From positions 1-44,283 of the IMG/VR virus record IMGVR_UViG_3300035211_000051: DNA of 44,283 nucleotides. One strand, given 5' to 3'. Positions 36,274-44,283 of this stretch are shown one piece after another. Both the position numbers and the translations under genes were made by a program. The notes under the pieces were generated by a model that worked only from the letters and a program-made list of their open reading frames with translations, searched no databases and was not told where the DNA came from. The first letter of the stretch is position 1. The number at the start of each line of letters is the position of its first letter. Origin of the DNA: a virus.

Positions 36274-38427
36274 ATGGACCCCATGAACCCCGATATGAAC
36301 CCGATGGACGAGTCCAGGCCGTCGCCGCCGAATGAGAAATCGGGCGTCTTGCGCGACAAGCCGACGAAGATCGATCCGGCGCGCGAGGCGCACGTTTCCG
36401 AACTCCTGGCGGCGGTGGACAGCGCCAAGAAATACTACGCCCCGCGCTTCAAGCAGATGACCGACGACGCGAAATTCGCCCGCGGCAAGCAGTGGGACGG
36501 GGATTACGTGGACGACCAGGAAGATCGCTACGTGGCCAATATCACGCAGCGGCACATCCAGCAGCGCGTTGCCACCCTGTACGCCAAGAACCCCAAGTTC
36601 CAGGCCAAGCCCCAGGAGCGCATTGAGACGCGCATTTGGGACGGCACGGCGGAAAGCGTGCAGCAGGCGGTCCAGCAGATGGCGGCCGGCGCGGAGAGCG
36701 GCATGCCGCCGAACCCCATGCAAATGATGATGATCCAGGAGTACGAGCAGGAGCGCCAGCGGCGGTCGATGTACCGCAACATCGCCAGGACGATGGAGCT
36801 GGTGGTCAAGCACTACGTCTCCGAACAGGTGTACCCGTTCAAGCGCCAGATGAAGCGCCTGGTGCGCAGGGCGCTGATCATGGGCGTGGGCTACCTGAAG
36901 CTCGACTACCAGCGTGTCATGGAAATGCGCCCCGGTGCCGAGCGCCAGTTGGCCGACATGACCGAGCGCCTGGCGTCGATTGAGCGCATGTCGCGCGACA
37001 TGCAGGACGGCGAAATCACCATTGACGAGGCCGAGGCGGACAGGCTGCGGTCCATGATTTCAGCGTTTGAGCAGGAGGCCCAGGTGCTGATTCGCGAGGG
37101 CCTGGTGTTTGAGTTCCCGGATTCACGGCGAATCATCCCGGACGAGCGCTGCGTCAGCCTGGACGGCTTCATTGGCTGCGAGTGGGTGGCCGAGGAGTAT
37201 TACCTGTCGCCCGAGGAGGTCCAGGAAATCTACAAGGTCGATGTCAGCAGCAGCGCCAAGGGATACACGAAGTCCAGCAGCGGCTCGTACACGGAGAACC
37301 GCAACGACGAGGGCGAGCTGGAGGGCTCCGTCCGGGTCATAGAGGTCTACCACAAGAAAGACGGGCTCGTTTACCCGATCTGCGACGGTTGGCCGGATTT
37401 CCTGATGGAGCCGTACACCCCGAATGTCTACCTGGAGCGCTTCTGGCCCTATTTCACGTTGATGTTCACCGACCTGGAGCCGGCCGAGACGAAGGACATC
37501 TTCCCGATGTCCGATGTCAGCCTGATGCGCCACCAGCAGCAGGAATACAACCGCTCCCGCGAGGGCCTGCGCGAGCATCGCGTCCACAACCGGCCAGGAT
37601 TTGCAGCGCCGGCTGGCGTGCTGGAATCGGACGATCGGAGCAAGTTGAGCAACCGTACGGCACACGATGTCGTGGAATTGCAGGGCCTCCAGCCTGGCCA
37701 GCGAATTGAAGACGTTTTGCAATCACTCCGCGGCAATCCCATAGACCCCAATCTATATGAGGTCAGCCCGGTGTTTCAGGACGTTCTGCGCGTTGTCGGC
37801 ACCCAGGAGGCCAACCTGGGCGGCACTAGCGGCAGCACGGCGACGGAATCGGCCATTGCGGAGGGCAGCCGCGCCACATCGACGGAAAGCGCGATCGATG
37901 ACCTGAACGACTTCCTGGGCGAGCTGGCCCGCTGCATGGGCCAGGTGCTGTTCCAGGAGCTGTCCGAGCAGACCGTCAAGCGGATCGTTGGCCAGGGCGC
38001 TGTCTGGCCGCAACTGGAGCGCACCGAGATCGCGGAGGAGCTGGTGCTGGAGATCGAAGCCGGCAGCACGGGCCGCCCGAACCGCGTGCAAGACCTCGAC
38101 AATCTGACCCGCGTTGCGCCGTACCTGATCCAGATTCCGGGAATCAAGCCAGAATGGCTTGCAAAACAGGTACTTAACCGCCTGGACGACAACCTCGACG
38201 TTGCCGATGGCGTGCAGACCGGCCTGCCCAGCATCACGGCCCTGAACCAATCGCCCAGGCCAGGCACGGGCAACCCGGCCACGGAGCCGACACAGCAGGG
38301 CGGACAGGGCATGAACAACGCCCCCAGGCAGGAAGATCAGTCCAGCGGACAGCGCGGCAGGCCGCCGATGTCGCCGGTCAGGACAACGGATCAAGCGAAC
38401 AACGCAATCCGCAGTCTGCCAGGTTAA
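36274..38427 (+). CDS. Portal protein (717 aa)
   Basis: It starts one base after the terminase stop and precedes the scaffold and capsid genes, the usual order. Residues 45-110 (AKKYYAPRFKQMTDDAKFAR, GKQWDGDYVDDQEDRYVANI) match the clip/wing opening of large podovirus-type portals. A charged coiled segment lies near 230-285. The region LMRHQQQEYNRSREGLREHR near residue 425 is the typical central helix, and the end is Gln/Pro rich and disordered. It forms the dodecameric ring through which DNA passes. Length fits the 700-residue class. Confidence 0.87.
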   Translation: MDPMNPDMNPMDESRPSPPNEKSGVLRDKPTKIDPAREAHVSELLAAVDSAKKYYAPRFKQMTDDAKFARGKQWDGDYVDDQEDRYVANITQRHIQQRVATLYAKNPKFQAKPQERIETRIWDGTAESVQQAVQQMAAGAESGMPPNPMQMMMIQEYEQERQRRSMYRNIARTMELVVKHYVSEQVYPFKRQMKRLVRRALIMGVGYLKLDYQRVMEMRPGAERQLADMTERLASIERMSRDMQDGEITIDEAEADRLRSMISAFEQEAQVLIREGLVFEFPDSRRIIPDERCVSLDGFIGCEWVAEEYYLSPEEVQEIYKVDVSSSAKGYTKSSSGSYTENRNDEGELEGSVRVIEVYHKKDGLVYPICDGWPDFLMEPYTPNVYLERFWPYFTLMFTDLEPAETKDIFPMSDVSLMRHQQQEYNRSREGLREHRVHNRPGFAAPAGVLESDDRSKLSNRTAHDVVELQGLQPGQRIEDVLQSLRGNPIDPNLYEVSPVFQDVLRVVGTQEANLGGTSGSTATESAIAEGSRATSTESAIDDLNDFLGELARCMGQVLFQELSEQTVKRIVGQGAVWPQLERTEIAEELVLEIEAGSTGRPNRVQDLDNLTRVAPYLIQIPGIKPEWLAKQVLNRLDDNLDVADGVQTGLPSITALNQSPRPGTGNPATEPTQQGGQGMNNAPRQEDQSSGQRGRPPMSPVRTTDQANNAIRSLPG

Positions 38428-38491
38428 AAAGATCGGCTTGTTTCTTGAAAATCGCCTAAAATCTTGAAAATTCTTTGAATGGTGCCGGTAA
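38428..38491. promoter_or_regulatory. AT-rich gap with TCTTGAAAAT direct repeats
   Basis: The 64-bp gap before the scaffold gene is markedly A/T rich for this genome. TCTTGAAAAT occurs at 38443-38452 and 38462-38471 (19-bp period). TTGAAA and TAAAAT elements exist, but their spacing is poor. It may be a promoter or regulator site for capsid genes; evidence is weak. Confidence 0.4.
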
Positions 38492-39553
38492 ATGGCCGAC
38501 CAGGAAGATTTTGACGGCGTCGATCACGACGCCCCTGACGTACCGGATTCGTCACCGGACACATCTACCCCTGACGTAGCCGAGCAATCGGCAGAGGGTT
38601 CGTCACCCGATACTGACGTAGCGGACTCGTCATCCGATGGCGGCGATGAATCGCACGAAACCCTGCTCAGCTTTGTCGAGAGCGTGCTGGACAGGGCGGA
38701 AAGCGATGATTCGTCGGGCGAAGAAGGAGAGGAATCGGGCGATCGGGACGATACGGGCGATGAGCCCGTGGCGGCCGATGGCAGCGACGACTACGACGAC
38801 CTGGCTGGAGACAACTCAAAGGAAGCCAATTTCGAACGTCTGCGCCGTGAGCGCGCCAAGCTCAAAAAAGAGCTGGAGGCAGCGACTCACGAGGCTGGTT
38901 ACGCGCGAAAAATCCGAGAGTACATGCAAAGCCAGGGGCTCGACGGCCAGGAGGCGGTCGAGGCGTTGAACTTCGCGGCAATGGTCAAGAGTGCCACCCA
39001 GGGCGGGAAAGACCCGCGGGAGGCGCTGGCCGAGATCGACAAACTGCGTCAGCACATGGCAATGCTGGCCGGCGAGGCGATCCCGGATGATCTGCGCCAG
39101 AAGGTAGACGATGGCTACGTCGATGAGGAAACCGCCAGGCAACTGGCGCAGTACCGATCCCAACTGGAAATGCAACAGCGTGTCCAGGCAAACCGTGAGG
39201 CCGAGTCGCAGCGCTTCTGGCAGAACCAGCAGCTACAGCGTATCGGCAACACCGTGAAGCAGTGGGAAGCCAATGTCGCCCAATCCGATCCTGATTACGC
39301 CACAAAACGACGGTTCGTTTTGGACCGTGTGCGGGTGTTGGCCGCCGAGTACGGTGCGCCACAGGACGAGAACCAGGCAATGCAACTGGCACAACAGGCT
39401 TACAACGAAGTCAGTCAGTCCATGCCGGCGCGCCAGGCGCGTCCTACCGTACCGAGTCCGTCGAGCCATTCAGGTAACGGTGCAGCGTCGATGCCGGCCC
39501 CGAAATCCGTACTGGAGGCCATTACTCGCGCTGCCCGAGGCGAACATACGTGA
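38492..39553 (+). CDS. Scaffolding protein (353 aa)
   Basis: ATG 38492 has only a weak ribosome-binding site. The first 110 residues are an extremely acidic Asp/Ser/Glu region with imperfect repeats (PDVPDSSPDTSTPDVAEQSA). Residues 110-140 form a basic coiled coil (NFERLRRERAKLKKELEAAT), and further helices are Gln rich (QLEMQQRVQANREAESQRFW). The tail is Pro/Ser-rich with a short basic C-terminus (ITRAARGEHT), the region that contacts the capsid protein in other phages. Position directly before the capsid gene supports scaffold. Confidence 0.8.
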   Translation: MADQEDFDGVDHDAPDVPDSSPDTSTPDVAEQSAEGSSPDTDVADSSSDGGDESHETLLSFVESVLDRAESDDSSGEEGEESGDRDDTGDEPVAADGSDDYDDLAGDNSKEANFERLRRERAKLKKELEAATHEAGYARKIREYMQSQGLDGQEAVEALNFAAMVKSATQGGKDPREALAEIDKLRQHMAMLAGEAIPDDLRQKVDDGYVDEETARQLAQYRSQLEMQQRVQANREAESQRFWQNQQLQRIGNTVKQWEANVAQSDPDYATKRRFVLDRVRVLAAEYGAPQDENQAMQLAQQAYNEVSQSMPARQARPTVPSPSSHSGNGAASMPAPKSVLEAITRAARGEHT

Positions 39554-39561
39554 GGTAGACA

Positions 39562-40590
39562 ATGGCTTTCACAGCAGGCGAACTCGCCAACATCGCAAAT
39601 GCGGCCTTGGATTTCTATATCCGTGGGCCGGCGAACTCCAATATCAAGCAAGCGAGGCCGTTAACCAACGCTTTCGACCGGGCGAAGAAGACTTTCCCCG
39701 GCGGCAAGGCTGAGATCAGCGGTGCAGTCAAAGGCGTCTACACGACGGCGCTTTCCGGCTACACGCATGATGACCAGGTAACGTACAACAACCCGGCCAA
39801 CATCCTGCGGTGCAGCATCCCGTGGCGTGAACACCACGCGGGTGTCGGCCTGACGATGACCGAGCTGAAGATCGACGGCATCAGCGTCACCGACAGCATG
39901 CGCAACAGCGGCACTTCCAAGCACAGCCAGCGCGAGCTGACCGTGCTGGCCGGCCTGCTGGAAGACAAGATGGAGGACATGATGGAGGGCTATTGGCGCT
40001 CCCTCGACGCCCTCTATCACGACGACGGCACGACCGACGCCAAGGCCCTGGCCGGCATCGCGTACTGGATCACCGACGCGCCGGCCACCGGCACCGTGGG
40101 TGGCATCGACGCCGCAGCCAACGCCTGGTGGCGCAACCGCTCCCTGCTGCTGATCGCCCCGGCGACAACGCCGCTGGCGAGTGTCATGCACACCGAAATG
40201 CGCCAACTGCGCCGTTTCGGCGGTCGCCCGAACCTGATCATCGCGGGATCGGACTTCCTGGACGCGCTCCAGGCAGAGCTGCTGGCCAACGGCATCTACA
40301 CCCAGACCGGTTGGAACCGTCGCGAGAACACCGACATGGGCATGGCGGAAGTCAGCTACAACGGTCTGGTGTTCCAGTACGATCCGGGCCTGGACGACGC
40401 CGGCAAGGCGAAATACTGCTACGTGATCGACACGAAGCACCTGTTCCCGTATGTCATGGATCAGGAAGACATGAAGCGGCACAACCCGGCTCGTCCGCAC
40501 GACCAATACACCTGGTACACGGCGCTGACCACGACCTGTCAGCTCTACTGCAACCAGCGAAACGCGCAGGGCGTGTACTCCATCGCATGA
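39562..40590 (+). CDS. Major capsid protein (342 aa)
   Basis: A good GAGGT ribosome-binding site precedes ATG 39562. The sequence (MAFTAGELANIANAALDFYI, then GYTHDDQVTYNNPANILRCS, then WREHHAGVGLTMTELKIDGI) resembles capsid proteins of podovirus groups with HK97-like folds. The central region has a long helix (RELTVLAGLLEDKMEDMMEG) and a C-terminal KHLFPYVMDQEDMKRH segment. It is followed by a strong terminator, as expected for a highly expressed gene. Confidence 0.88.
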   Translation: MAFTAGELANIANAALDFYIRGPANSNIKQARPLTNAFDRAKKTFPGGKAEISGAVKGVYTTALSGYTHDDQVTYNNPANILRCSIPWREHHAGVGLTMTELKIDGISVTDSMRNSGTSKHSQRELTVLAGLLEDKMEDMMEGYWRSLDALYHDDGTTDAKALAGIAYWITDAPATGTVGGIDAAANAWWRNRSLLLIAPATTPLASVMHTEMRQLRRFGGRPNLIIAGSDFLDALQAELLANGIYTQTGWNRRENTDMGMAEVSYNGLVFQYDPGLDDAGKAKYCYVIDTKHLFPYVMDQEDMKRHNPARPHDQYTWYTALTTTCQLYCNQRNAQGVYSIA

Positions 40591-40605
40591 CCCTGTGACC
40601 TACCT

Positions 40606-40635
40606 GGGCGCGGTCTTCGGGCCGCGCCCGCTTTT
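40606..40635 (+). terminator. Rho-independent terminator with TTCG loop after capsid gene
   Basis: GGGCGCGG (40606-40613) pairs with CCGCGCCC (40622-40629), extended by T-G and C-G pairs around a TTCG tetraloop, then GCTTTT. It lies 16 bp after the capsid stop and before the next gene. Confidence 0.85.
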
Positions 40636-40649
40636 GAACGGGAGAAGTC

Positions 40650-41057
40650 ATGCAAACTGAACGAGCAACCGTCACGATTGCCCTGCTGGGCGATATTCGC
40701 AACACAACGCCGCGCGCCAACGTAACACCGGCCGAGGCGATGGTTCTGCGTGAGATTCACGGCCCGCAAGGCGTCATCAGGATTGATGACACCGTAGAAG
40801 ACGAGGTCGATACGCACGAGCTTCTGGAGTACCTGAAAACGCGGTACGTCAAGAACCTCAAAATCGTGAACGGGCTGTTCCAAGGAATTCGTCCGTCGTT
40901 GCCGTCCACCTTCTCGGACGCCGGCTTCGACAACGTGATCAGCGTCAGCATGGGCATACCGGCAAGCCTGCCGGACGAGGAAGACGCCCCCAGGAAGCGC
41001 GGCCCAGGCCGGCCCAGCAAGGCCGAGCTTGAGAGGCGCGCAGCCGGAGCGGCCTGA
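40650..41057 (+). CDS. Head protein with AT-hook-like tail (135 aa)
   Basis: ATG 40650 has GGGAGA upstream. The N-terminal 100 residues look like an alpha/beta domain (TIALLGDIRNTTPRANVTPA, EVDTHELLEYLKTRYVKNLK). The C-terminus carries a basic KRGPGRPSKAE segment, the GRP core of an AT-hook. It lies between capsid and connector genes, so a head decoration, minor head or head-completion role is likely. DNA contact by the tail is inferred. Confidence 0.65.
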   Translation: MQTERATVTIALLGDIRNTTPRANVTPAEAMVLREIHGPQGVIRIDDTVEDEVDTHELLEYLKTRYVKNLKIVNGLFQGIRPSLPSTFSDAGFDNVISVSMGIPASLPDEEDAPRKRGPGRPSKAELERRAAGAA

Positions 41058-41746
41058 TGTCTCGCGGCACCGAGCTGACAGTCCTGGTCGATATGCTGCG
41101 CTCAGAAATGGGCCACACGATCGTTCGCAGTGCTGGCGTGCAGAACCTGGAGAACCTGAAGCAAGTCCTGTCCAGGGTTGAGCAGATTCTGTGGGCCCAA
41201 TTCGATTGGCCGTTTGGCTACATCGTGGAAACGCTCCAGCTTGAGCCCGGTGCCGCGTACTACGATTACACCGAGAACATCGACTTTACGCGGGTCGTTG
41301 ACATCTGGCACGTAGACCAAAGCACGCGCATCGCGCACAAGTTGGACTACGGCATCGATCCGACGCACTACATGGCGTCGATGGACCGCCAGAACCCGGT
41401 GCTGCGCTGGCGACACCAGGGCACCGCCAGGCTGGAAATCTGGCCCCCGCCGATATCCGATACCCAGGTGCTGATGATCTACGGCATCCAGCGCCTGGCC
41501 AACATGGTCAACGACACCGACCTGTGCACGCTGGACGACCAACTGATCGTCCTGCACGCGGCAGCGGAGCTGCTGGAGCGCCAGGGCAGCCCGGACGCAG
41601 GGGCCAAGGCGGCCACGGCCGCGGCCCATTTCAGGGCGCTGAAATCGAAGGCATCCAGCGCCAAGCAGGAGCCCTGGAAGTTTGGCGCTGGCGATGTCCG
41701 CCCACGCCTGCGGCCTGGCATCGACTACGTCTCAAGGCACGGATGA
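41057..41746 (+). CDS. Head-tail connector/adaptor protein (229 aa)
   Basis: The gene starts in a TGATG overlap. Residues 1-60 are helical (VDMLRSEMGHTIVRSAGVQN), followed by a beta region (YIVETLQLEPGAAYYDYTEN, RVVDIWHVDQSTRIAHKLDY). A mixed domain (RLEIWPPPISDTQVLMIYGI) and an Ala-rich C-terminal helix come last. Order and size match adaptor proteins (T7 gp11 / P22 gp4 type) that attach to the portal. Homology is not proved by a motif. Confidence 0.72.
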   Translation: MSRGTELTVLVDMLRSEMGHTIVRSAGVQNLENLKQVLSRVEQILWAQFDWPFGYIVETLQLEPGAAYYDYTENIDFTRVVDIWHVDQSTRIAHKLDYGIDPTHYMASMDRQNPVLRWRHQGTARLEIWPPPISDTQVLMIYGIQRLANMVNDTDLCTLDDQLIVLHAAAELLERQGSPDAGAKAATAAAHFRALKSKASSAKQEPWKFGAGDVRPRLRPGIDYVSRHG

Positions 41747-41747
41747 C

Positions 41748-43211
41748 ATGGCCCAGCTCACAATCGATGACTTCCGTTACGGCGTCGATGTCCGAAAGTC
41801 TGAGATAACCGGGCGCATCAGCAGCCTGCGCGAAGCGCAGAACGTCTTCATCAACCGCGGTGGAGAGCTACAGAAGCGCTATCGCTTCTACGCGATGGCA
41901 AACATCCCGGCCGCCTCCCTTGGCAATGTCTTTGGATCGGCGACTGACGGCGATCGCTACTACATCGTCGGCCACGGCGCGGCCCCGACTCTCCAGAACG
42001 TCGAGACAGACCCCGCCTGGCCGGCCATTGAGTGGTATCAGATCGATGCCGGTGCCAACAATGTCGCCAAGCGGATCGTTGACTACACCCTGTACGACGG
42101 CAAGTTGTACCTGGTGGTCGAGCTGAACGACGGCACGCGCAAGCACTACTACGACAAGACCCTGGTGACATGGAATTTCCCAGGCGATGCTGCCGCCAAC
42201 CAGGCGCTCCAGAACACTTGTGCATCCGTGCTGACGCGCGACCAGAAAATTTACGCGCTGTGCAACCGGACGCTGTACTACAGCCAGTTGAATGTCCCGA
42301 CAGTCTGGGACACCACGACCGGCGCGGCGGAATCCGGCGGCCTGATTGAGCTTGGCCGGTTCATCCCGGTAGGCCAGCGTGGTACCAACCTGTCTGTGTT
42401 CCGCGAGTACCTGGCGATCTTCTTCAGGCACTACGTCATCATGTACCAGACGGACCCTGACCCGGCCAAGAACTTCTACGTCAACCTGATGCCGAACATC
42501 GGTGCCGTGGCCGACCAATCCGTGGCCTCCTACGGCACGGAAAACCTGATCTTCCTGGCCCCAATGGGCGTGCGCAGCCTGCAACAGACCTACGGCACAT
42601 CCATCGCGTCAACGTCCGACATCGGCACGCCGATAGACGACGTTTTGAGCGACCTGGAGAGCTTCGACCAGGACGCGCTGGCGATCATTGAGCCCCTGAC
42701 CGGCCAGTATTGGCTGAAATGGGCCGGCGGCATCATCTTCGTTTTCTCCAAGTATTCCGAATCCGAAGTCCAGGGCTGGTCTACCTTTTTGACGGGGTTC
42801 GAAATCCAGGACATGCGCGTGTGGAACTCCAGCCGCGTGATCCTGCTGTCAAACGACGGCACCATCCTGATCTACGGCGGCGGTGTTGAGGTTGGGCACG
42901 AGGAATTCGACGGTTCCTTCTGCGCCATCCGCACGCCTTACATGGACCTTGGAGCGCCTGGCGTGAAGAAGACGATGACCCAATTCGACATGGGCATGCT
43001 AGGCACCTGGCAAGTCCGCCTGGGCGACAACCCCCTGGATGTCAACTCGCGCCAGATCATCGGCACTTTCGCCGAACACACGTATTCCGACGAGATCGCT
43101 GGAATGAACTCGTTCAGCTCCCATTTCGACTTCGATATGTACTCGGAGGAGAACGGGCCAAGTCTGATCAACAACGTCACGCTGCACTACAACATCGCGG
43201 AGACTCAGTAA
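41748..43211 (+). CDS. Tail nozzle-like protein (487 aa)
   Basis: The start is ATG 41748, coupled to the preceding stop; the longer frame upstream is out of phase. The sequence is beta-rich throughout, with a REAQNVFINRGGELQKRYRF opening that is typical of the nozzle or stabilisation proteins following adaptor genes in podoviruses. Later segments such as LIELGRFIPVGQRGTNLSVF and ENLIFLAPMGVRSLQQTYG continue the pattern. It probably closes the tail tube. Family placement is by order and motif resemblance. Confidence 0.75.
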   Translation: MAQLTIDDFRYGVDVRKSEITGRISSLREAQNVFINRGGELQKRYRFYAMANIPAASLGNVFGSATDGDRYYIVGHGAAPTLQNVETDPAWPAIEWYQIDAGANNVAKRIVDYTLYDGKLYLVVELNDGTRKHYYDKTLVTWNFPGDAAANQALQNTCASVLTRDQKIYALCNRTLYYSQLNVPTVWDTTTGAAESGGLIELGRFIPVGQRGTNLSVFREYLAIFFRHYVIMYQTDPDPAKNFYVNLMPNIGAVADQSVASYGTENLIFLAPMGVRSLQQTYGTSIASTSDIGTPIDDVLSDLESFDQDALAIIEPLTGQYWLKWAGGIIFVFSKYSESEVQGWSTFLTGFEIQDMRVWNSSRVILLSNDGTILIYGGGVEVGHEEFDGSFCAIRTPYMDLGAPGVKKTMTQFDMGMLGTWQVRLGDNPLDVNSRQIIGTFAEHTYSDEIAGMNSFSSHFDFDMYSEENGPSLINNVTLHYNIAETQ

Positions 43212-43212
43212 G

Positions 43213-44283
43213 ATGTTTGACGCACTCATTAAGGCGATCCAGGATAACCCGAACTACGCGCCTAAACCCGTCACCAACCCTGGCTACAAAAAGCCGGCGG
43301 TCAAGAGCAGTACGAGCAAGCCGAAGCCGTCTGTTGGCGTGACAAGCACGACCAAGAAGCCGAAGCCGAAGAAGAAGAAATCTACGTCTTCGACCAAGTC
43401 TTCGACCAGCAAATCGAACACGTACACGGCGGGTGCCGGCGACATCGTGGCAGGCCCGGTAGCCCCCGGCCAGACGTACACGATGAACTCTGGCGGCCCA
43501 CTCGACAACCCGCTGTACGCGCCGAAAGACATCAACGACCCGGCGCTACAGGAGCAGCGCAGGCGGGCGCTCGCGGCCAAACAATTCTACGACCAGAACG
43601 GCTACTGGCCAGGCCAGGAGCCACCGAAGCCCAAAACGGGCACGATTGGCATCGGCCCGAACCCGAACCCGACGCCGCCGGCAGGCAGCATCGTAATTGG
43701 CCCCACAGGTACGCCCAAGAAAGTCACGGCGACCACGCCGACCGCCGAGGCTTACCAGGCAGGCAAGGACTCGCAGGCCCAGACCTGGCAGAACGTGCAG
43801 AACTATTCGAACACGGCCGGCATGGCGAACGACCCGAACGCCAGCAGCAACCCGGCCTATCAGGAGTCGCTGAAGAACAGCGGCAAGCCGTTGGAGGTCT
43901 ACACCAACCTGGCTGGTATGGGCTGGGGCTGGGTGCCTGTCACGCCTGGCATGGACACGACGGGCATGCTGACGCGCGAGAGCCAGCGCAAGCCCAACAA
44001 CGTGGCAGCGCCAGGTGGCATCGCTGGCATCCAGAACATCGCCCGCGGCCAGACCACGGTTGGTGGCGGTGGCACAACCGGCGGTGGCGGTACGACAGGC
44101 GGTGGCACCACGGGCGGCGGCACCACGGGCGGTGGTACTACTGGCGGCGGTGGCACAACAGGCGGCGGTGGGACCACGGGCGGTGGCACGACCGGCGGTG
44201 GCGGTGGAAATCCGTACAACCCCATCCCGGACCCGATCCCGACCGACGTTTTGCCGTCGCCGGACCCGGACATCAACAAGCCT
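43213..44283 (+). CDS. N-terminal part of contig-spanning virion protein
   Basis: ATG 43213 has GGAGA upstream and directly follows the nozzle-like gene. The N-terminal half is basic and Lys/Ser/Thr-rich (PKPKKKKSTSSTKSSTSKSN); the middle has Pro/Gly-rich linkers. A run of TTGGG and TTGGGG units (44059-44208) makes a flexible Gly/Thr spacer. The frame is open to the last base and continues at base 20 of the window, ending at 298. It is probably a tail or internal virion protein; the family was not recognised. Confidence 0.8.
   Translation, partial: MFDALIKAIQDNPNYAPKPVTNPGYKKPAVKSSTSKPKPSVGVTSTTKKPKPKKKKSTSSTKSSTSKSNTYTAGAGDIVAGPVAPGQTYTMNSGGPLDNPLYAPKDINDPALQEQRRRALAAKQFYDQNGYWPGQEPPKPKTGTIGIGPNPNPTPPAGSIVIGPTGTPKKVTATTPTAEAYQAGKDSQAQTWQNVQNYSNTAGMANDPNASSNPAYQESLKNSGKPLEVYTNLAGMGWGWVPVTPGMDTTGMLTRESQRKPNNVAAPGGIAGIQNIARGQTTVGGGGTTGGGGTTGGGTTGGGTTGGGTTGGGGTTGGGGTTGGGTTGGGGGNPYNPIPDPIPTDVLPSPDPDINKP
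44059..44208 (+). repeat. Gly/Thr-coding minisatellite
   Basis: Imperfect 15- to 18-bp units of the type ACN-ACN-GGN-GGN-GGN encode a (TTGGG/TTGGGG) spacer. The plus strand is rich in GG runs, so it may form secondary structure, and copy number may vary. Confidence 0.8.
44265..44283. repeat. Right copy of 19-bp terminal direct repeat
   Basis: It is identical to bases 1-19. The last codon in the frame of the 43213 gene ends exactly at 44283, and the next codon is at base 20, showing that the two ends join. Confidence 0.9.

Noticed and set aside
37123-38394. Minus-strand frames opposite the portal gene
   Set aside because: Shadow frames of a conserved structural gene without start signals or domains.
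44059-44208. G-rich minisatellite as possible integration or telomere-like site
   Set aside because: It is in frame inside a virion gene and encodes a flexible Gly/Thr spacer; no integrase or protelomerase was seen.
1-44283. tRNA genes, integrase and attachment sites
   Set aside because: I looked for cloverleaf-like segments and for recombinase motifs and saw none, so no such feature is claimed; a tRNAscan run would settle the tRNA question.

Overview
The window is a complete or near-complete genome of a GC-rich tailed bacteriophage, opened at an arbitrary point. The first 19 bases (1-19) are identical to the last 19 (44265-44283), and one open frame runs off the right end and continues in phase at the left end, so the molecule is circular or circularly permuted with about 44,264 unique bases. 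There is a terminase, portal, scaffold, capsid protein, connector and nozzle-like proteins, but no sheath, tail-tube or classical tape-measure gene. This points to a short-tailed (podovirus-like) phage of a GC-rich Gram-negative host; the host itself cannot be named from the sequence. No integrase, excisionase or CI-type repressor was recognised.

Layout. (1) 33496-44283 and 1-11918, rightward: a decapeptide-repeat protein, large terminase, portal, scaffold, major capsid protein, connector, nozzle-like protein, a Gly/Thr-repeat protein spanning the contig ends, three probable internal virion proteins and a 2843-residue polyvalent protein (SAP-like segment, ParB/DdrB-like domain, HExxH metallopeptidase motif, hydrophobic segments). 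(2) 11974-18109, rightward: a small HTH regulator, several small coiled-coil or zinc proteins, and a recombination set (RuvC-like resolvase, PD-(D/E)XK exonuclease, ERF annealing protein, SSB-like protein). (3) 22253-18106, leftward: fourteen tiny genes, many with near-identical ribosome-binding leaders and a recurrent intercistronic hairpin. (4) 22429-24120, rightward: probable small terminase, a 388-bp non-coding block, an HNH endonuclease and a Cys-rich protein. (5) 27020-24189, leftward: replication genes (primase zinc-finger protein, DUF1376-like protein, DnaB-like helicase). (6) 27233-33494, rightward: S74-type tail fibre, a four-repeat tail protein, M15 endolysin, a lipoprotein and small genes.

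The phage has a helicase and a primase-like zinc protein but no recognisable DNA polymerase, so it presumably uses the host replisome and feeds ERF-type recombination. Genes are tightly packed, with many ATGA and TGATG stop/start overlaps. Control seems concentrated at four places: the promoter before the HTH gene (11914-11952), the 22254-22428 divergent gap, the non-coding block 23071-23458, and the divergent hub 27021-27232. Terminators are visible at 18044-18068 and 24107-24145 (leftward) and at 27131-27168 and 40606-40635 (rightward).

The least expected observations are an overprinted 65-codon frame inside the polyvalent gene (5254-5451), where the codon-position GC pattern changes phase; a standardised hairpin plus ribosome-binding module repeated through the small-gene array; an 11-bp TGTGACCCGCT motif shared by two distant promoters; and elastin-like and tandem-module repeat proteins among the structural genes.
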